Under the pieces are notes generated by a model. It was given only the letters and a program-made list of their open reading frames with translations, was not told the DNA's origin and did not search any database. Shown one piece after another: positions 48,601 through 58,716 of a stretch of 64,000 nucleotides of DNA. Every line of letters begins with the position of its first letter. Positions within the stretch are counted from its first letter, which is position 1. The stretch spans positions 23,756,314 to 23,820,313 of the forward strand of contig CM046001.1 in NCBI GenBank assembly GCA_025175895.1, in the 5' to 3' direction. The position numbers were made by a program, and so were the translations under genes. The stretch is from Wurfbainia villosa. Its lineage: Eukaryota; Streptophyta; Magnoliopsida; Zingiberales; Zingiberaceae.

Positions 48601-48887
48601 TGCATTGCATTCAGGCCAATAGGGGCTGCAGTGTTCATGAAACAGCGGAATTTGAAAATGTGTTTGAGGTCTACAGACCCTACCATTGATACCTCAGAGA
48701 TAGCTAAGGTAAGAAGAGATAACTAATAGCATTAACTGTTGGATCACCTTCCAGTGTATAATTTGCAATATAAAACCCTGCCTTGCATTGGAAATTGCAG
48801 GCTTATGGTGGAGGCGGCAAACGTAGTTCAAGCTCCTTCATTATAAGAATGGATGAGTACAACTGTTGGACTGCAGCAAATTCATGA
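33653..48887 (+). CDS. DHH/DHHA1-type phosphoesterase-like protein, 8 exons
   Basis: Exons: 33653-33936, 34027-34125, 34234-34393, 34592-34771, 34846-34980, 48219-48301, 48615-48708, 48801-48887. All introns are GT-AG, and the 1122 bases give 373 residues. The N-terminus (residues 1-50, Ser/Arg/Pro-rich) could be an organelle transit peptide. The DHH domain starts at LVLYNYPSFSG (55-65), with YLLDF (D111) and VIAFDHRE (129-136) following. The DHHA1 domain ends in the glycine-rich AYGGGGKR (346-353). Family members cleave phosphodiester bonds of small RNAs or nucleotides. Here the usual Asp of the first motif is Ser64 and DHH reads DHR (133-135), so metal-dependent catalysis is doubtful. A TTG 69 bases upstream also opens the frame, but ATG 33653 is preferred. 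Intron 5 is 13.2 kb and full of retroelements, yet the frame across it is intact. Confidence 0.88.
35432..35739 (-). repeat. 3' LTR of gypsy element R
   Basis: 308 bp from tgatagagac to cataaca, the partner of 45879-46202. The sister LTR carries an extra insertion next to the word atgtggca (near 46175-46190). Confidence 0.9.
35752..36960 (-). pseudogene. gypsy R integrase and chromodomain-like tail
   Basis: Reading from 36950: the end of the HHCC zinc finger (CLVCQRSKY), the core Asp in SLDFITNMPKSGG, and the second Asp region GIPKSIVSD at 36615. Then, in another frame, AEYSYNTGFHGSTGTSPF. A further frame (36275-35895) gives the GPVEYELALP and IHPIFHVSLL blocks typical of gypsy integrase C-termini. 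The last part (about 35890-35800) resembles a chromodomain (VLNH, then EEGLPYLELL and EEAS). Frameshifts near 36610 and 36280 and stops inactivate it. Confidence 0.85.
37300..38000 (-). pseudogene. gypsy R protease end and RT start, core deleted
   Basis: From 37906 an open frame gives the protease C-terminal block GGVDLILGRKWLASL, and then the start of RT (EPEGLPPFRHHSHSI, PYRYPHSQKIEIE). Reading continues past a stop to CIDYRRLN and the PDKY region near 37340, then jumps to NTGADALS near 37285. The RT palm and RNase H are therefore missing through an internal deletion of about 1 kb. The upstream side meets the inserted element B3 at 38001. Confidence 0.8.
38001..39577 (-). repeat. 3' LTR of element B3
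   Basis: 1577 bp. On the minus strand it starts TGTTGGTGCAATAGG and ends ATCCCTACA. It carries the C-run/CTCTAGCG motif near 38018-38034, a TATA-like box (38480-38473) and the CCAAG/CTTGG repeats (39070-39370). Confidence 0.9.
39578..41425 (-). other. noncoding 3' region of element B3
   Basis: No open frame of note. Purine tracts on the minus strand lie near 39940 and 39690. It is collinear with 469-2345 of element B1. Confidence 0.6.
41426..41752 (-). pseudogene. B3 gag, C-terminal basic fragment
   Basis: A frame of 108 residues, rich in Lys and Arg (TRSRKIKVTRKVFPRVD), is homologous to 4-468 of element B1. It lies downstream of the zinc knuckle and represents the gag tail. There is no continuous frame with the upstream part. 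Confidence 0.7.
42000..43039 (-). pseudogene. B3 gag with zinc knuckle
   Basis: A probable start is ATG 43039 (MELPKDGLGYDITIPP), just inside the primer site. The next conserved block reads DREDFVY, then a TGA where Trp is expected, then KGRMKYFL, a copia gag start like those of C1 and C2. Further on, RDLWNNLVKFH is visible. A CCHC knuckle (CFECKKQGHYKSKC) lies at about 42419-42372 on the minus strand. Stops and frameshifts break the frame throughout. Confidence 0.75.
43112..44635 (-). repeat. 5' LTR of element B3
   Basis: 1524 bp, the partner of 38001-39577. The minus-strand 3' end reads CCCTATA, where the sister LTR has CCCTACA. It contains the C-run motif (43134-43150), GTCGAC words (43820-43930) and the CCAAG/CTTGG repeats (44120-44410). 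Confidence 0.9.
44640..45828 (-). pseudogene. gypsy R gag and protease start
   Basis: Gag begins at ATG 45828 (MVNTRATLTPNEP) and is open for about 90 residues to a TGA at 45550. After that come GDPRGWILKAKKYF, LEGDALDLFAW and EYRQEFAKRV in the retrotransposon gag fold, with further stops. Near the left end the protease motif reads LIDSSSTHNSI (about 44715-44683), so DSS replaces the usual DSG or DTG. The frame then meets element B3. A zinc knuckle between gag and protease is only weakly visible. Confidence 0.82.
45864..45875 (-). other. primer-binding site of gypsy R
   Basis: On the minus strand TGGTATCAAAGC lies three bases past the LTR end, one mismatch from the initiator-tRNA-Met primer site. 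Confidence 0.75.
45879..46202 (-). repeat. 5' LTR of gypsy element R
   Basis: 324 bp from tgatagagac to cgtatca, homologous to 35432-35739 with one local insertion. It ends next to intron DNA (cctccttg). Confidence 0.9.
46561..46594 (+). repeat. (CT)n microsatellite
   Basis: An interrupted CTCTCT/CCCTCT run within the copia relic of intron 5. Confidence 0.8.
46600..47080 (-). pseudogene. copia RNase H relic in intron 5
   Basis: On the minus strand a block ENKHIIIDCHYTRKKV (about 46845-46800) matches the copia RNase H C-terminal pattern with HIEIDCHF. About 120 bases later EYICIKLDFYNIC followed by a stop resembles the last residues of copia pol. Upstream sequence to about 47080 is too decayed to assign. 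No LTR could be paired. Confidence 0.55.
47081..48218 (+). other. rest of intron 5
   Basis: Mostly AT-rich. The stretch 47140-47500 is richer in G and A than its surroundings but has no conserved open frame. Pyrimidine-rich sequence precedes the acceptor at 48218. No gene seen. Confidence 0.5.
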
Positions 48888-50216
48888 TAGATTATAAAGG
48901 TATGTCAGGGTTCTTTTCTACCCTTTTTAAATTGGATTTGTGTATTTTAATGCATGAAGGTACTTGCTTAATTTCCTTTTGAACCAGATACCCTAATAGA
49001 GATAGAACAACAATGAACCAGAGGACTCTCAACAAAAAAACGATAAAATTATGATTAAAATCAAAGAGAATAATGAAACCTGATGGGTTTCAAGGAAGGT
49101 TTACATAATCCAATCCTACCTCTTTTGCCAAAACTCCACTTTGGTGATGCTTTGTCACTGTTCAGTATCTCTTCTTCTTTCTTTCTTTCTTTATTTATTT
49201 TTTATCTTGATTATCAAACAATAAGCCACCTAATGGGATAAGACTTTGTTGTTGTTGTTGTAGCCCTTGTGTATCTTTCTCTTACCAAGCCCACCTTTTG
49301 TCTTGCTAAGCTCACCATCATTGTGTTTTTTTCTCTTTCTTTCCACCCTCTCTAGTAAGTTGTTTGACACCAAAATAACCATCCAAACCCCATTAGTAAA
49401 TATTTATAGTAAATAATCCTTTAATTCTATTGGTTTTACTTGGGTCGTGCTCAATGTTTATTCAATCTGAACCTAACATTAGCTTTTCCTCAAATACAGT
49501 TTGGAAGTTTTCATCGAAGAAGAAGTTACACAACTGAACTTTCCAAGCAATATAATTTTATTTAAGCCATTATTCTCACACTCATGACCTAGTCACAATT
49601 TTCTGCTTCAATGTTGACTTTAATGTGTGGTATTTGTTTGTTTCTGTTCGTTCCTACAAGAAACTTGTCGAGAGCCACCCCACACCTTGTTCGAGCCGTG
49701 GTTTAAAATTTTGAGTCATACCGTGATTTCAATTGGGATCAGAATGATATGATTTTAGTATTGTATCATACCGTATCGATACGATTTTGATACTTTTTTA
49801 TTTTTTAAATATTAATATATATTAATTTAAAAATTATTTTTTATTAATATTTGGTTATTATAAATGTTTACTATTGATTTTATTTCAGGTATTTATTGCT
49901 GAGTTATATTTTTCTTGATATCTATTAAATTTTATAAAAGTATAAATTCTAAATTTATATTTTTATTATTATTGCATATGATAAAATAATCTTAATCGCT
50001 TGAATTTTTATTGCAGACATTGAGTTTGAGATCTCACAACATGACAATGTTAGTATCTTCATCTGAATGTTATCTATGACACTCCAACATAGAGAAGGAG
50101 CTTGGCTCTCTTCAAATGACTCTCTAATCGGGTTGTCCAATATTCAGTTATTGTTATAAATCAGGTGACTAGCAAGGAGCTTAGCAAAAATACGAACACT
50201 CAACTGTCTAATGAGA
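48888..50216. other. 3' flank of the DHHA1 gene
   Basis: A possible 3'-UTR donor (aaag|gtatgt) follows the stop codon at about 48900. Simple repeats are present (ctttctttct at 49180, gttgttgttg at 49250), and a palindromic ccgtatcgatacg lies near 49780. No gene recognised. Confidence 0.45.
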
Positions 50217-50470
50217 GATACAACTCACCTTGCTATAGGTGTGGAGAGGAAGGTTAGTGGGTCCAAGCCCCAACTGTTTGGCATCTTCATCTGATACCTT
50301 TGAAAACACAACTGGAAAGGCTCCTAGTTCCACTTTCTCAAACTTGTGCTTCAGATGCGGAAAAGAAGACTGAACTAAGGATTGCCCCCAGAAGCTAGCT
50401 TCCTCGTCGACAAGAGCCTCTGTTGGCACAGCAAAAAAGTCTACTAATTCGAACATGTGCATCAACAACT
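50217..50470 (+). pseudogene. zinc-knuckle gene fragment, plus-strand arm
   Basis: Translation shows CYRCGEEG, a stop where His is expected, then WVQAP. About 100 bases later comes CFRCGKED, again a stop, then TKDCPQK, and a third degenerate unit begins SNMC. These are decayed CCHC zinc knuckles separated by a Ser/Thr-rich spacer, as in multi-knuckle nucleic-acid-binding plant proteins. The segment is homologous to 50640-50910 on the opposite strand. The parent gene cannot be named. It is not retrotransposon gag by context. Confidence 0.6.
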
Positions 50471-50639
50471 GGGCTCGTGAATGACTAACTTAAAGCTCGG
50501 CTTACAAAGAAGGGTAAACTTTTGCTATTTTGGTGATCCTAAAATAATAATGAAATTGAGCTTTTTTGTATATATAACAACCAAAATAGTACATGTTTAT
50601 CCTTTTTTGTAAGTTGGAGAGGCTACACTAGGCTTTAAG

Positions 50640-50910
50640 TCAAACATTCACAAGCCCATTGGCTAGTATTGCAGCACTTGAAGCACATGTTTGAGCTAGA
50701 AGATTTTTTTTGTCGTGCCAATAGAGGTTTTCAAAGACAGCTTCTTGGGCAATCCTTGGCCCTATGACCTTCTCCACATTTGAAGTACAAGTTTGAGAAG
50801 GTAGAACTAGGAGCCTTTCCAGTTGTGTTTTCAAAGGTAATGAAGATGCCAAGCGGTAGGGGCAATCCTGGATCCAATGGTTTTCCTCTCCACACATATA
50901 GCAAGGTGAG
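50640..50910 (-). pseudogene. zinc-knuckle gene fragment, minus-strand arm
   Basis: On the minus strand CYMCGEENHWIQDC forms an intact CCHC knuckle near 50900. After a shift, FKCGEGHRAKDCP gives a second (50790-50750) lacking its first Cys. A third, CFKC with QWACEC following, lies near 50680-50645. Order and spacer sequence match the plus-strand arm 50217-50470, so the two form a large inverted repeat with a spacer of about 170 bases. Confidence 0.6.
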
Positions 50911-50925
50911 TTGTCTCTCTCATTC

Positions 50926-52747
50926 TAACAGTAAGTGAATATTAGGCAGCCCGATTAAGATCGCAGCTCTGACCCTGCGTTGAAGAAAATGCCACAGATA
51001 ACATTCAGATGGAGATAACAGCATCATCATTTTGTGAAATTAATGAAGAATAAGTACAGATGACAATGATACAGCAGTTTATATTCCAGATAAATATCAA
51101 CACGGGATAGATCAAGTCCTCGTCTAAAAAAAGAAAGTAAGGGGAATTATATAATCATAACTGGATGCATCAAAAAGTTAGTTTCTTGCACTGACACTTT
51201 GACAGCAGTTAGCAGATCTAAAGTGGATTATGTAACTTACAATACTGCAGTATCAAAGAGAAATCATCATTTTGTAGAAGCACTGAGTAAACAAAAATAG
51301 AAGCTTATAGGTATTCTCCTAAAAGAAAATTCCATGTACGTTTTGACCGAACCCAGAGAAGCATCATAGACACTTGAGCAAAAGTATCAGGACCTGAACC
51401 AACCTGCTAATCAGGTACACACTCACAAACACAAAATTCCTGGTAGAGAACAATTGGCAAGATGACTAACACAAGTGGTAAATATTCATTGAGGTTATGT
51501 CACAGATGAGGCATGTTAACTCATTTACATTATCAGAGTAGTGTTTGTATTTTGATTAAATTTTCAGTTTTAAGCTTGGTTTTATCTGAGTCCAAAAGTT
51601 GTGATCTAAGCCGTGATATATTCTCAATATAATGGACTCAAATAGGGCTAAATTAGTCACACTAAGAGTCAACCCAGCCTAAAATTGATACTTCTCGGTG
51701 GGTCAACATATATGTAAGACAATCGACAAATAAATCAACAAATTCGTTGATATGTTCCAACATATCAAGCTTCTGTAAGTTTTTTTTCTTTGGACAGCCT
51801 ACCCCAGGTCCACAGAAAGTCTGTGCCTCTACGTACCTAATTGTCTAGTTCTGCTTAATGTTTTACCCTGTGCATCTAAATTCATTATATGCTTTGTTCT
51901 TTTTAATGTAGAAGATATTAGTATTTTTCACTAGGGTTTTAACTTATGGGTCAATTCTTGGTTCTTGAATTGTTAGGCCTAGTCACTTCTTAGACAGCAA
52001 GTTTGTTAACTCATCCCTCTTAAATTATTCAATGCATAATTTCCCTTTTCCCTTTTACCTTTTCATCTAACCCTAGTTTGTTTATTACCTTAAACTATTT
52101 ATATTCTGTAGCTATATTTCCTATCGTGAATGCCCAGTTGAAATATTAAACTCTTTCACAGGGAGCAAGCTCTTGCTTTAATCCATGCTTCCCTCTTATA
52201 CATCAACAATATTAAACTTATGCCTCCACGGGCACAGTCAAGTTGGTATTCGAGTGACAGAATTATAGAAGAGAGCAAGTGTCGATTCCCTTCAGATTGA
52301 TTCTCCTAGGGATTAACTGATCCTCCCACTTACGAAGTCGTTCGATATTGTGATTTATCATCCTTCCTCAGATTTTGAGATGAGCCATGGAGGAATGTTC
52401 GGGGTGAATATTATCATCTTTTGCAGAAGAACAATAGTAACATTTTCAGGCAGCACCACATTTGGAAATCTTTAATCTATTAAAGGGTGCAAAGAGCTTC
52501 AAATTTCAAACTCAAATAGTAAAGCTATAAACTCTGTTTTTATGGAAGTAAATTTTAAAACTTGCAAGTTAAAGATCCAAACTGTAGCCCTTTCCTGATA
52601 TCAATTTACAGAGTGAACAAGTTACCTTAAAAATAAAAACAAGTTCAAATTGTGCTGGTGTTAATATGTCCATAGTTGCCTTAAAAAAAACAAGTTCAAA
52701 TTGTGCTGGTGTTAATATCTCAAGCAGATTGTTAGAAACATTAAATC
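50926..52747. other. intergenic, nothing recognised
   Basis: Moderately AT-rich DNA without an open frame of note. A local duplication of the words caagttcaaattgtgctggtgttaat occurs at about 52640 and 52690. Confidence 0.45.
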
Positions 52748-53013
52748 GTTTGGTTCGTGGAATTTTTTTTATTTTTTTTCAGAAAATAGAAAATGATTTT
52801 TTTTTATTTTTCAGTTTTTCAGAAAATACTCTTTTATTTGTTGGAAAATGAAAATGGAAACAGAAAATAATTTTTTTATATTTTTTAATTTTTCAAAAAA
52901 CGCTCTTTTAGTTTTTTAAAAAATGGAGATGAAAAACGTTAACCAAACACGTTTTCTCGTTTTTTCAAAAAATAAAAACGAAAAATGAAAAAAATTTCAC
53001 CTTCTACCAAACG
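52748..53013. mobile_element. possible MITE
   Basis: About 265 bp bounded by the inverted words CGTTTGGT (52748) and ACCAAACG (about 53006-53013), with a very AT-rich interior containing several TTTTCAGAAAA-like palindromes and no coding capacity. This is the form of a small nonautonomous DNA transposon. A target duplication could not be confirmed. Confidence 0.45.
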
Positions 53014-53245
53014 CCCAAGAATCCTCCTTACATATTAAATATTGTTCACACAAAAGAGATGATAATGGAGAAGAAACATGTAGATTTTGCCATCATTGAA
53101 CTTAACTAATAATGCTTCATTTTCTGCTACGTCTTTGGAAGTTAATGAACCAGAAGGGAAATAATTTTTGGCTCCAACTAAATACTTTAAAATTTAAGGA
53201 AATTTTTTACAAGTAGCATGGTTCAGAGACAATCTCCATATATTT

Positions 53246-53541
53246 TTGTTTCCCAAAAGTCAACTGCATGGCATGGACAAACATTTGAACAAGATATACT
53301 CGGAAGAATCCTATTGTAGTCACCATTTGGATTTGCAGGTTATTAGTTTGACGGACATATTCTTGAACCAGCCAACTTGCGGCTGCAATATGCCGGCTTT
53401 CCTAGTTGAAGTCATCTGGTGGTCCTCATGGTCGTCGTTATGTAACATGCCAAAAAGTGTTGTAAAAACCTGAGAGTGGCTGTGCAATTCTGAGGCATGT
53501 CCAACTAAAATTAAATTTTGTAGTCTCATCCTTTGGAACAC
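53246..53541 (-). other. unassigned coding-like patch
   Basis: The minus strand gives 73 residues without stops (53541-53320) of mixed, non-repetitive composition, including LILVGHASELHSHSQ and LFGMLHNDDHEDHQ. Base composition is less AT-rich than its surroundings. No family recognised. It may be a gene or exon fragment, or chance. Confidence 0.2.
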
Positions 53542-56456
53542 ATTGTTAGTTCACTAAAACATTTCTGTATCAGGCATGAAAATTAGCTTGCTTGCACAAG
53601 GTACATTTTGTAACGTGATCATCATTCATCAATCCAAGCTTGTGTTTTGAGAATTGTTCTAGCAAATCCTTGTTATTTGATTATAAGTTCATTATATCAG
53701 TCATCTTAATTATCTTTAGTTGTAAAATGACAATCCCAATTTCAAACTATCATGAAAGAGTGAGGATTGCACTTGGTCTGAATAATGCTTTTTAAATGTT
53801 AAATCATAACTTGCAAATTAGCAATGGATCCTTACCACTGACAAAAAAAAAAAAATTATATCATTGTTACAAACAAATATAACTCGAACTTTCCTAATGC
53901 AAGAAATCACGTAGATAGCATTAATTAACAAATAAATAACATTCACTGAAATAACTTATAAAATTCATGATTCCACGTCCAAAAAGAATACACAAAAAAG
54001 TATAGCGGATATGTTAATTGTTTAACACTTATAAAGAAAGATCGAAGTGCAGATCTATAAGTTGGTTGATGCTACAGCTAGTGTAAATAGTTCACCCAAA
54101 TATCTGAATATTTGATGTCAATTAAAATAAAAAATAAAAAAAATTACAATGCAATAATAGAATGCTCATTCAATCTCTCAAACATTTCCGATTTGATCTC
54201 AGCTACGATACACTGTAAGATTTTTTTTTTAACGAGGTAAATCTTAAAATGTTGAATTGTTGAGTTGTCATCACCGTGCTTTCAAATTTATTTTAATGGT
54301 TGATGAAAAATTTACTAAAGGTTTAAATGTCTAGTATCAATTAAAAAAATAATTTCATAATCACCACCAATCATCTCCAAGAGAAAATCATTTAATAAAA
54401 GTTCACTGCTCTTTCTTGCTTTCTTCTTAATATATAAGCATCATTATTATCAGAATTTCAAGTTAGAAGTAATCGATTCAGACATCCACCTTTATGTTCT
54501 GCCAACCAAAAATTAATAAATGATATTTATAAAATTTATCCAAAATGACTATAATAAGTATTAAAGTAACGAAGGTAATTTAAGTAATATATTGGAAAAC
54601 ATATTTTCCAAGAGCTGAAAAGCTAAACTCCATCATTAAATGCCTTCAATTGTACGTTCAGCGCTTATCATATTTATATAAATCATTGTACCATCCGTAA
54701 TAACAATATTTATTCTATTTAGATGGTTAATATGATATAAAATTATATCGATAAGTAAGGATCAATTCCATCAAGCGTGGAGTGTCGACCCTCCATTATG
54801 TTCAAGCATTGATAGGATAAATGTCCATCGTGATTAATCTCCTTCATATTGACTGTGAAATCGATTGACGAAAACATTGGAACGAACGAATCATTTTTTA
54901 CATCAATATTTATTCTATCTTCATATAATTTTTTATATCAATAATGATAATTTATCAAATTGAGAAGTCAAAATTTCAGAATATTTAAAAAGCGCACTAA
55001 ATATTGAAGTTTATTAAAGGATACATTTGTTTTCCAAAATACTCTCTTTTTAACTTGGTTCATGGGATATGTTATCATCCACACATCATTAGTTGTCGAA
55101 GTAATTTCTCTAGATGCACCTTCAAATACTTTATTTGATGGTCTTATAGGGCTTAAGATCAAATAAATAAATAAATATGGATCAAATACTTTTGATAAAA
55201 AGTGTTTACTTACAAAGTTCAAATTCCAAAATATATATAATAATAATATGGAATATGGACAAACTTAAGGGAACCCATGATCGAGTGCAATAATTAATGC
55301 TTATTTGACATGAATCTAAAGTTGAATGTTATATAATTTGTGTGTCTAAGTGTATACCTAACTATCGACCGATTCGAATAGGACATAGCCTAGAACCTAG
55401 ACAGGGTCAACGAGTTGATTCCCATTGACCCAATTCAATGCCCTATCTAGAGACAACAAATTAATGGTCAAGCCTTACTACTTCAATCCCCGATTAACCG
55501 CACGATTTATTTAAAAATATTAATTTTTTAATAATAATCTTTTATTTATTGATAGTTATAATATTTTAGTGTTATTAATTGTGTGATTCAATATAAATTG
55601 ACTCATTTACTTTAAATTTTTCAATATGAGATTATTTTAACTTTTTATCGAAACTAATTTTTCAATGTATTTGTCTTGAATATTTTAATGTTAGACTATT
55701 CTATGACTCATGAAATTTATTAATTTCATTCAACTCTCTCAATAGATTACATATTATTCTTATTATTATCATTTTATTCATTCAATATTAAATTTATAGA
55801 GATTATTTGACTTTATTATACAACCAATAATAAATTTATCAAGGGATATAATTTGTTCAATAATAATATTATATATATATATAGTGAAGATTATCATGGA
55901 ACATGTAAAATCAATTAAAAGATATGCTTATGTGACATTTATGTCTCATCACACTAAAATATAATACTATTAATGTCATAAAAAATTATTACTATAAAAA
56001 ATAGAGATGGTTTAGGATTTGATATAATATTCTTCTCCATCTACTCTAGCTCTTAACTTTTTGAAGGCTCAAATACCATTTGATGATTGGATGACATTTA
56101 AAAAGAAATAAAAGGAATATAATTTTTAGAAAATGAAGTAGAAGATTTTGATATCGAATGAACTAACCAACTATGTAGCTTTAATTCTCTTATATTTTAA
56201 GTGGATAGATAGACAACTTAAGTAAGTTCATACTTTTTTTAAAATTTAATATTTCCACATTTATAAATTTTTAAATATATATTTTAAAAAATATAAATAA
56301 TAATTTTGAATTATGGTGAACTATGAATTGAACCATAACCAATTGTTCCAACTCGTGACCTATAACTACCTTTAAAAGTTAAGTTTAGGGGTAAAAAATT
56401 TTTAAATTGTCGAATTGATGAATTATCAAACTATCGATTTCGAATTATAGTTGGAT
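53542..56456. other. AT-rich intergenic DNA
   Basis: No gene, LTR or tandem array could be supported. Long A and T runs dominate. Confidence 0.5.
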
Positions 56457-57240
56457 CTATCTAAGTGTACAAGGATTTAAGAGAACATACAAGAATATCC
56501 AATGACTCAAGGATCCATTAAAGTGCGGAGAAGGATAGTATAGAACACCCGAGGGATTAGAAGAATAAGGAGCATCAAAGATAGACATACTTAAAGCAAA
56601 AGACACAAATATATAAGAAGGATGACATAGGAAAGGAATCAATGAGCTTGGTGTATCTGAGTGATAAAAAGGTTGAGAGTATAGTATATTGATGGAGCAA
56701 GAAGGAAGTATGCACGAGGAGTGAGCTGTAGGGCTTAGTGCATCAATTTTTAATATTTGTAAAAGGGGGAGAGACATGGTGAAATGACTATGTAGGTTAA
56801 GTTTTGATCGAAATTTGGTATCTTGAGAATTTCTCTTAATCTAGGAGAGAATATATGCACGGGAGCCTAGTTATTTGCTTTTCTATTTCCTTTGTTGCAT
56901 TAATGTTGCTTGAACATTAATTTTATTGTTAATTTATCTAACTTAAATAAATTTTATCAAATATTAAAAGAGAGAGATTGTTAAGTATTCCAAGTGATTT
57001 GATTATAATTTTGATGTTTGGATAAAAGAGTTTAAGTTAGATCATACCTTACTATCTAATCCATGTCTAACTATATAGAGACTTACGAGAACACATTGAA
57101 ACACCCAATAATTCAAGGTCCATTATACTGTAGAGAAGAGTGGTATAAGATACCTGAGGGACAGGAACGCCATATAAAGAGTATCAAAGACAAATGTACC
57201 GAGAGTAGAAAATGTAAGCATGCGAGAAGGATTGCATAAG
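56457..57240 (+). repeat. degenerate direct repeat, possible family D LTR remnants
   Basis: 56480-56730 and 57085-57240 are diverged direct copies (shared words include aaggatccattaaagt/aaggtccattatactgt and gagcatcaaaga/gagtatcaaaga). A purine tract aaaagagagagat (56966-56978) precedes TGTTAAGTATTCC (56979), as at a 3' LTR start. The second copy continues at 58700-58716 and 63795 onwards, split by two insertions. Confidence 0.55.
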
Positions 57241-58699
57241 TGTTGGTGCAATCGGCTCAGGTCACGATTGACTAGATACGAATTTGACTCGAGTAGTATT
57301 TTGATGTTTGACGATGAGTTGACCATTGTTTGACAATGGTTTGACTATATGGTTGACATTGGATTTACCATATGATGGAGAAGTCCAAGTGGGACACTTT
57401 CCATTTGGAAAGTCCAAGCATGAGTTTTGGCATTTGGAAAGTCCAACATGAAGTTGGCAAGAAAAGTCCAAGGGTGTGATATTAGTGGCGTAAAGTCCAA
57501 GCGGTAGTCTTGGAAGCATAAGTCCAATGTTTGACGGCGTTAAGTCCAAGCATGTGTCTTGGCAGTGTAAGTCTAAATGTGCCTTGACGGTGTAGACCCG
57601 ATTAGCATGATAATAGTCGATGGAAGCACTTGAAGGCTATCATATGGATGACTTAGAGGGATCCAATAGGCGTGAGACTGATGGAGGTGGCTAGAAGGTT
57701 TAGGTCTAGACTAAAGGTGGTCTAGCAAGTATGAGGGGATTATACTTGGGGTAAACTTTATGGTTAAGGTTTAGCAGTCGACTGGGGTTATGGACTAGTT
57801 GACTGGTCAAGTATTTTGACACTTGGCAGTTGAGTCGATTCTAAGCATTCGATTGGGATTATGACTAGTCGACTGATCGAGAGTCGACTGGCGATCGACT
57901 ACGGCCGCGTGACCTTGGCGGTCGACTGCCAGCTTTGGGCAGTCGATTGGCCTTGAGCAGTCGACTGCCATGGAGGGTAGTCGACTGTTGGTCGAGGACA
58001 TGGGCACAGAAAGCTCGGTAGACGACTGAGCAGTCGACTATGGGCTTGATAGTCGATTGATGGTAATGGCAGTCGATTGCCAGTGTATCCGTTGGCTGGA
58101 ATGCCAACGTGAATTAAGCCCGTTAGGCAGTCAACTGGGGACTTTTAGCAGTCGACTGCTAGGTGCGGAATCAGTTCGATGCATGCATAAAGGAGCCGTT
58201 TGTGGAGAATTTCGGCCATGGTTTCTTGAGGGGTTCTTGGGGCAATTTGAAGGGGAATAGTTGGTGCTTTCCAGTCCTTCAAAGCCAGTCTAAAACAATC
58301 AACAAACAAGCAATCCAAAGTTCTTTAATTTGTGTAAAGTTTTCTTTACTTGTATTTGTATATTGTTTAGTTTACTTATTGTATTTCTTGTATTACTTTT
58401 ATAATCATTTGTACGAGGTTTCTTCACCTTCGGTGTGTCACCTAGAAGGAGTGTATTAGTGGTGGTGTGCATCACTAGAGCTCATTTGAGGTCGCCCCGT
58501 AGAGTAGGAACCTTAAGGTTCCGAACTACGTATATCTTGTGTATTGCATATGTGTATTTGTCTTTGCCATATTTTGTTATTGCTTTATTATTATTTCCGC
58601 TGCGCATAACAAGCATTGTAGACAAGCATGATCGAATTCCATCAAGCGACAATGTATTTCGCTATTCACCCCCCTCTAGCGACGTACGATTCCTCTACA
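57241..58699 (+). mobile_element. solo LTR of family B (B2)
   Basis: 1459 bp from TGTTGGTGCAATCGG to CCTCTACA with a perfect 5-bp duplication ataag (57236-57240 and 58700-58704). It matches the LTRs of B1 and B3. It contains the CCAAG/CTTGG hairpin repeats (57379-57590), eight GTCGAC words (57775-58160), a TATA-like CATAAAGG (58186) and the C-run/CTCTAGCG motif near 58665. Confidence 0.93.
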
Positions 58700-58716
58700 A
58701 TAAGAAGGGTGTTGAC

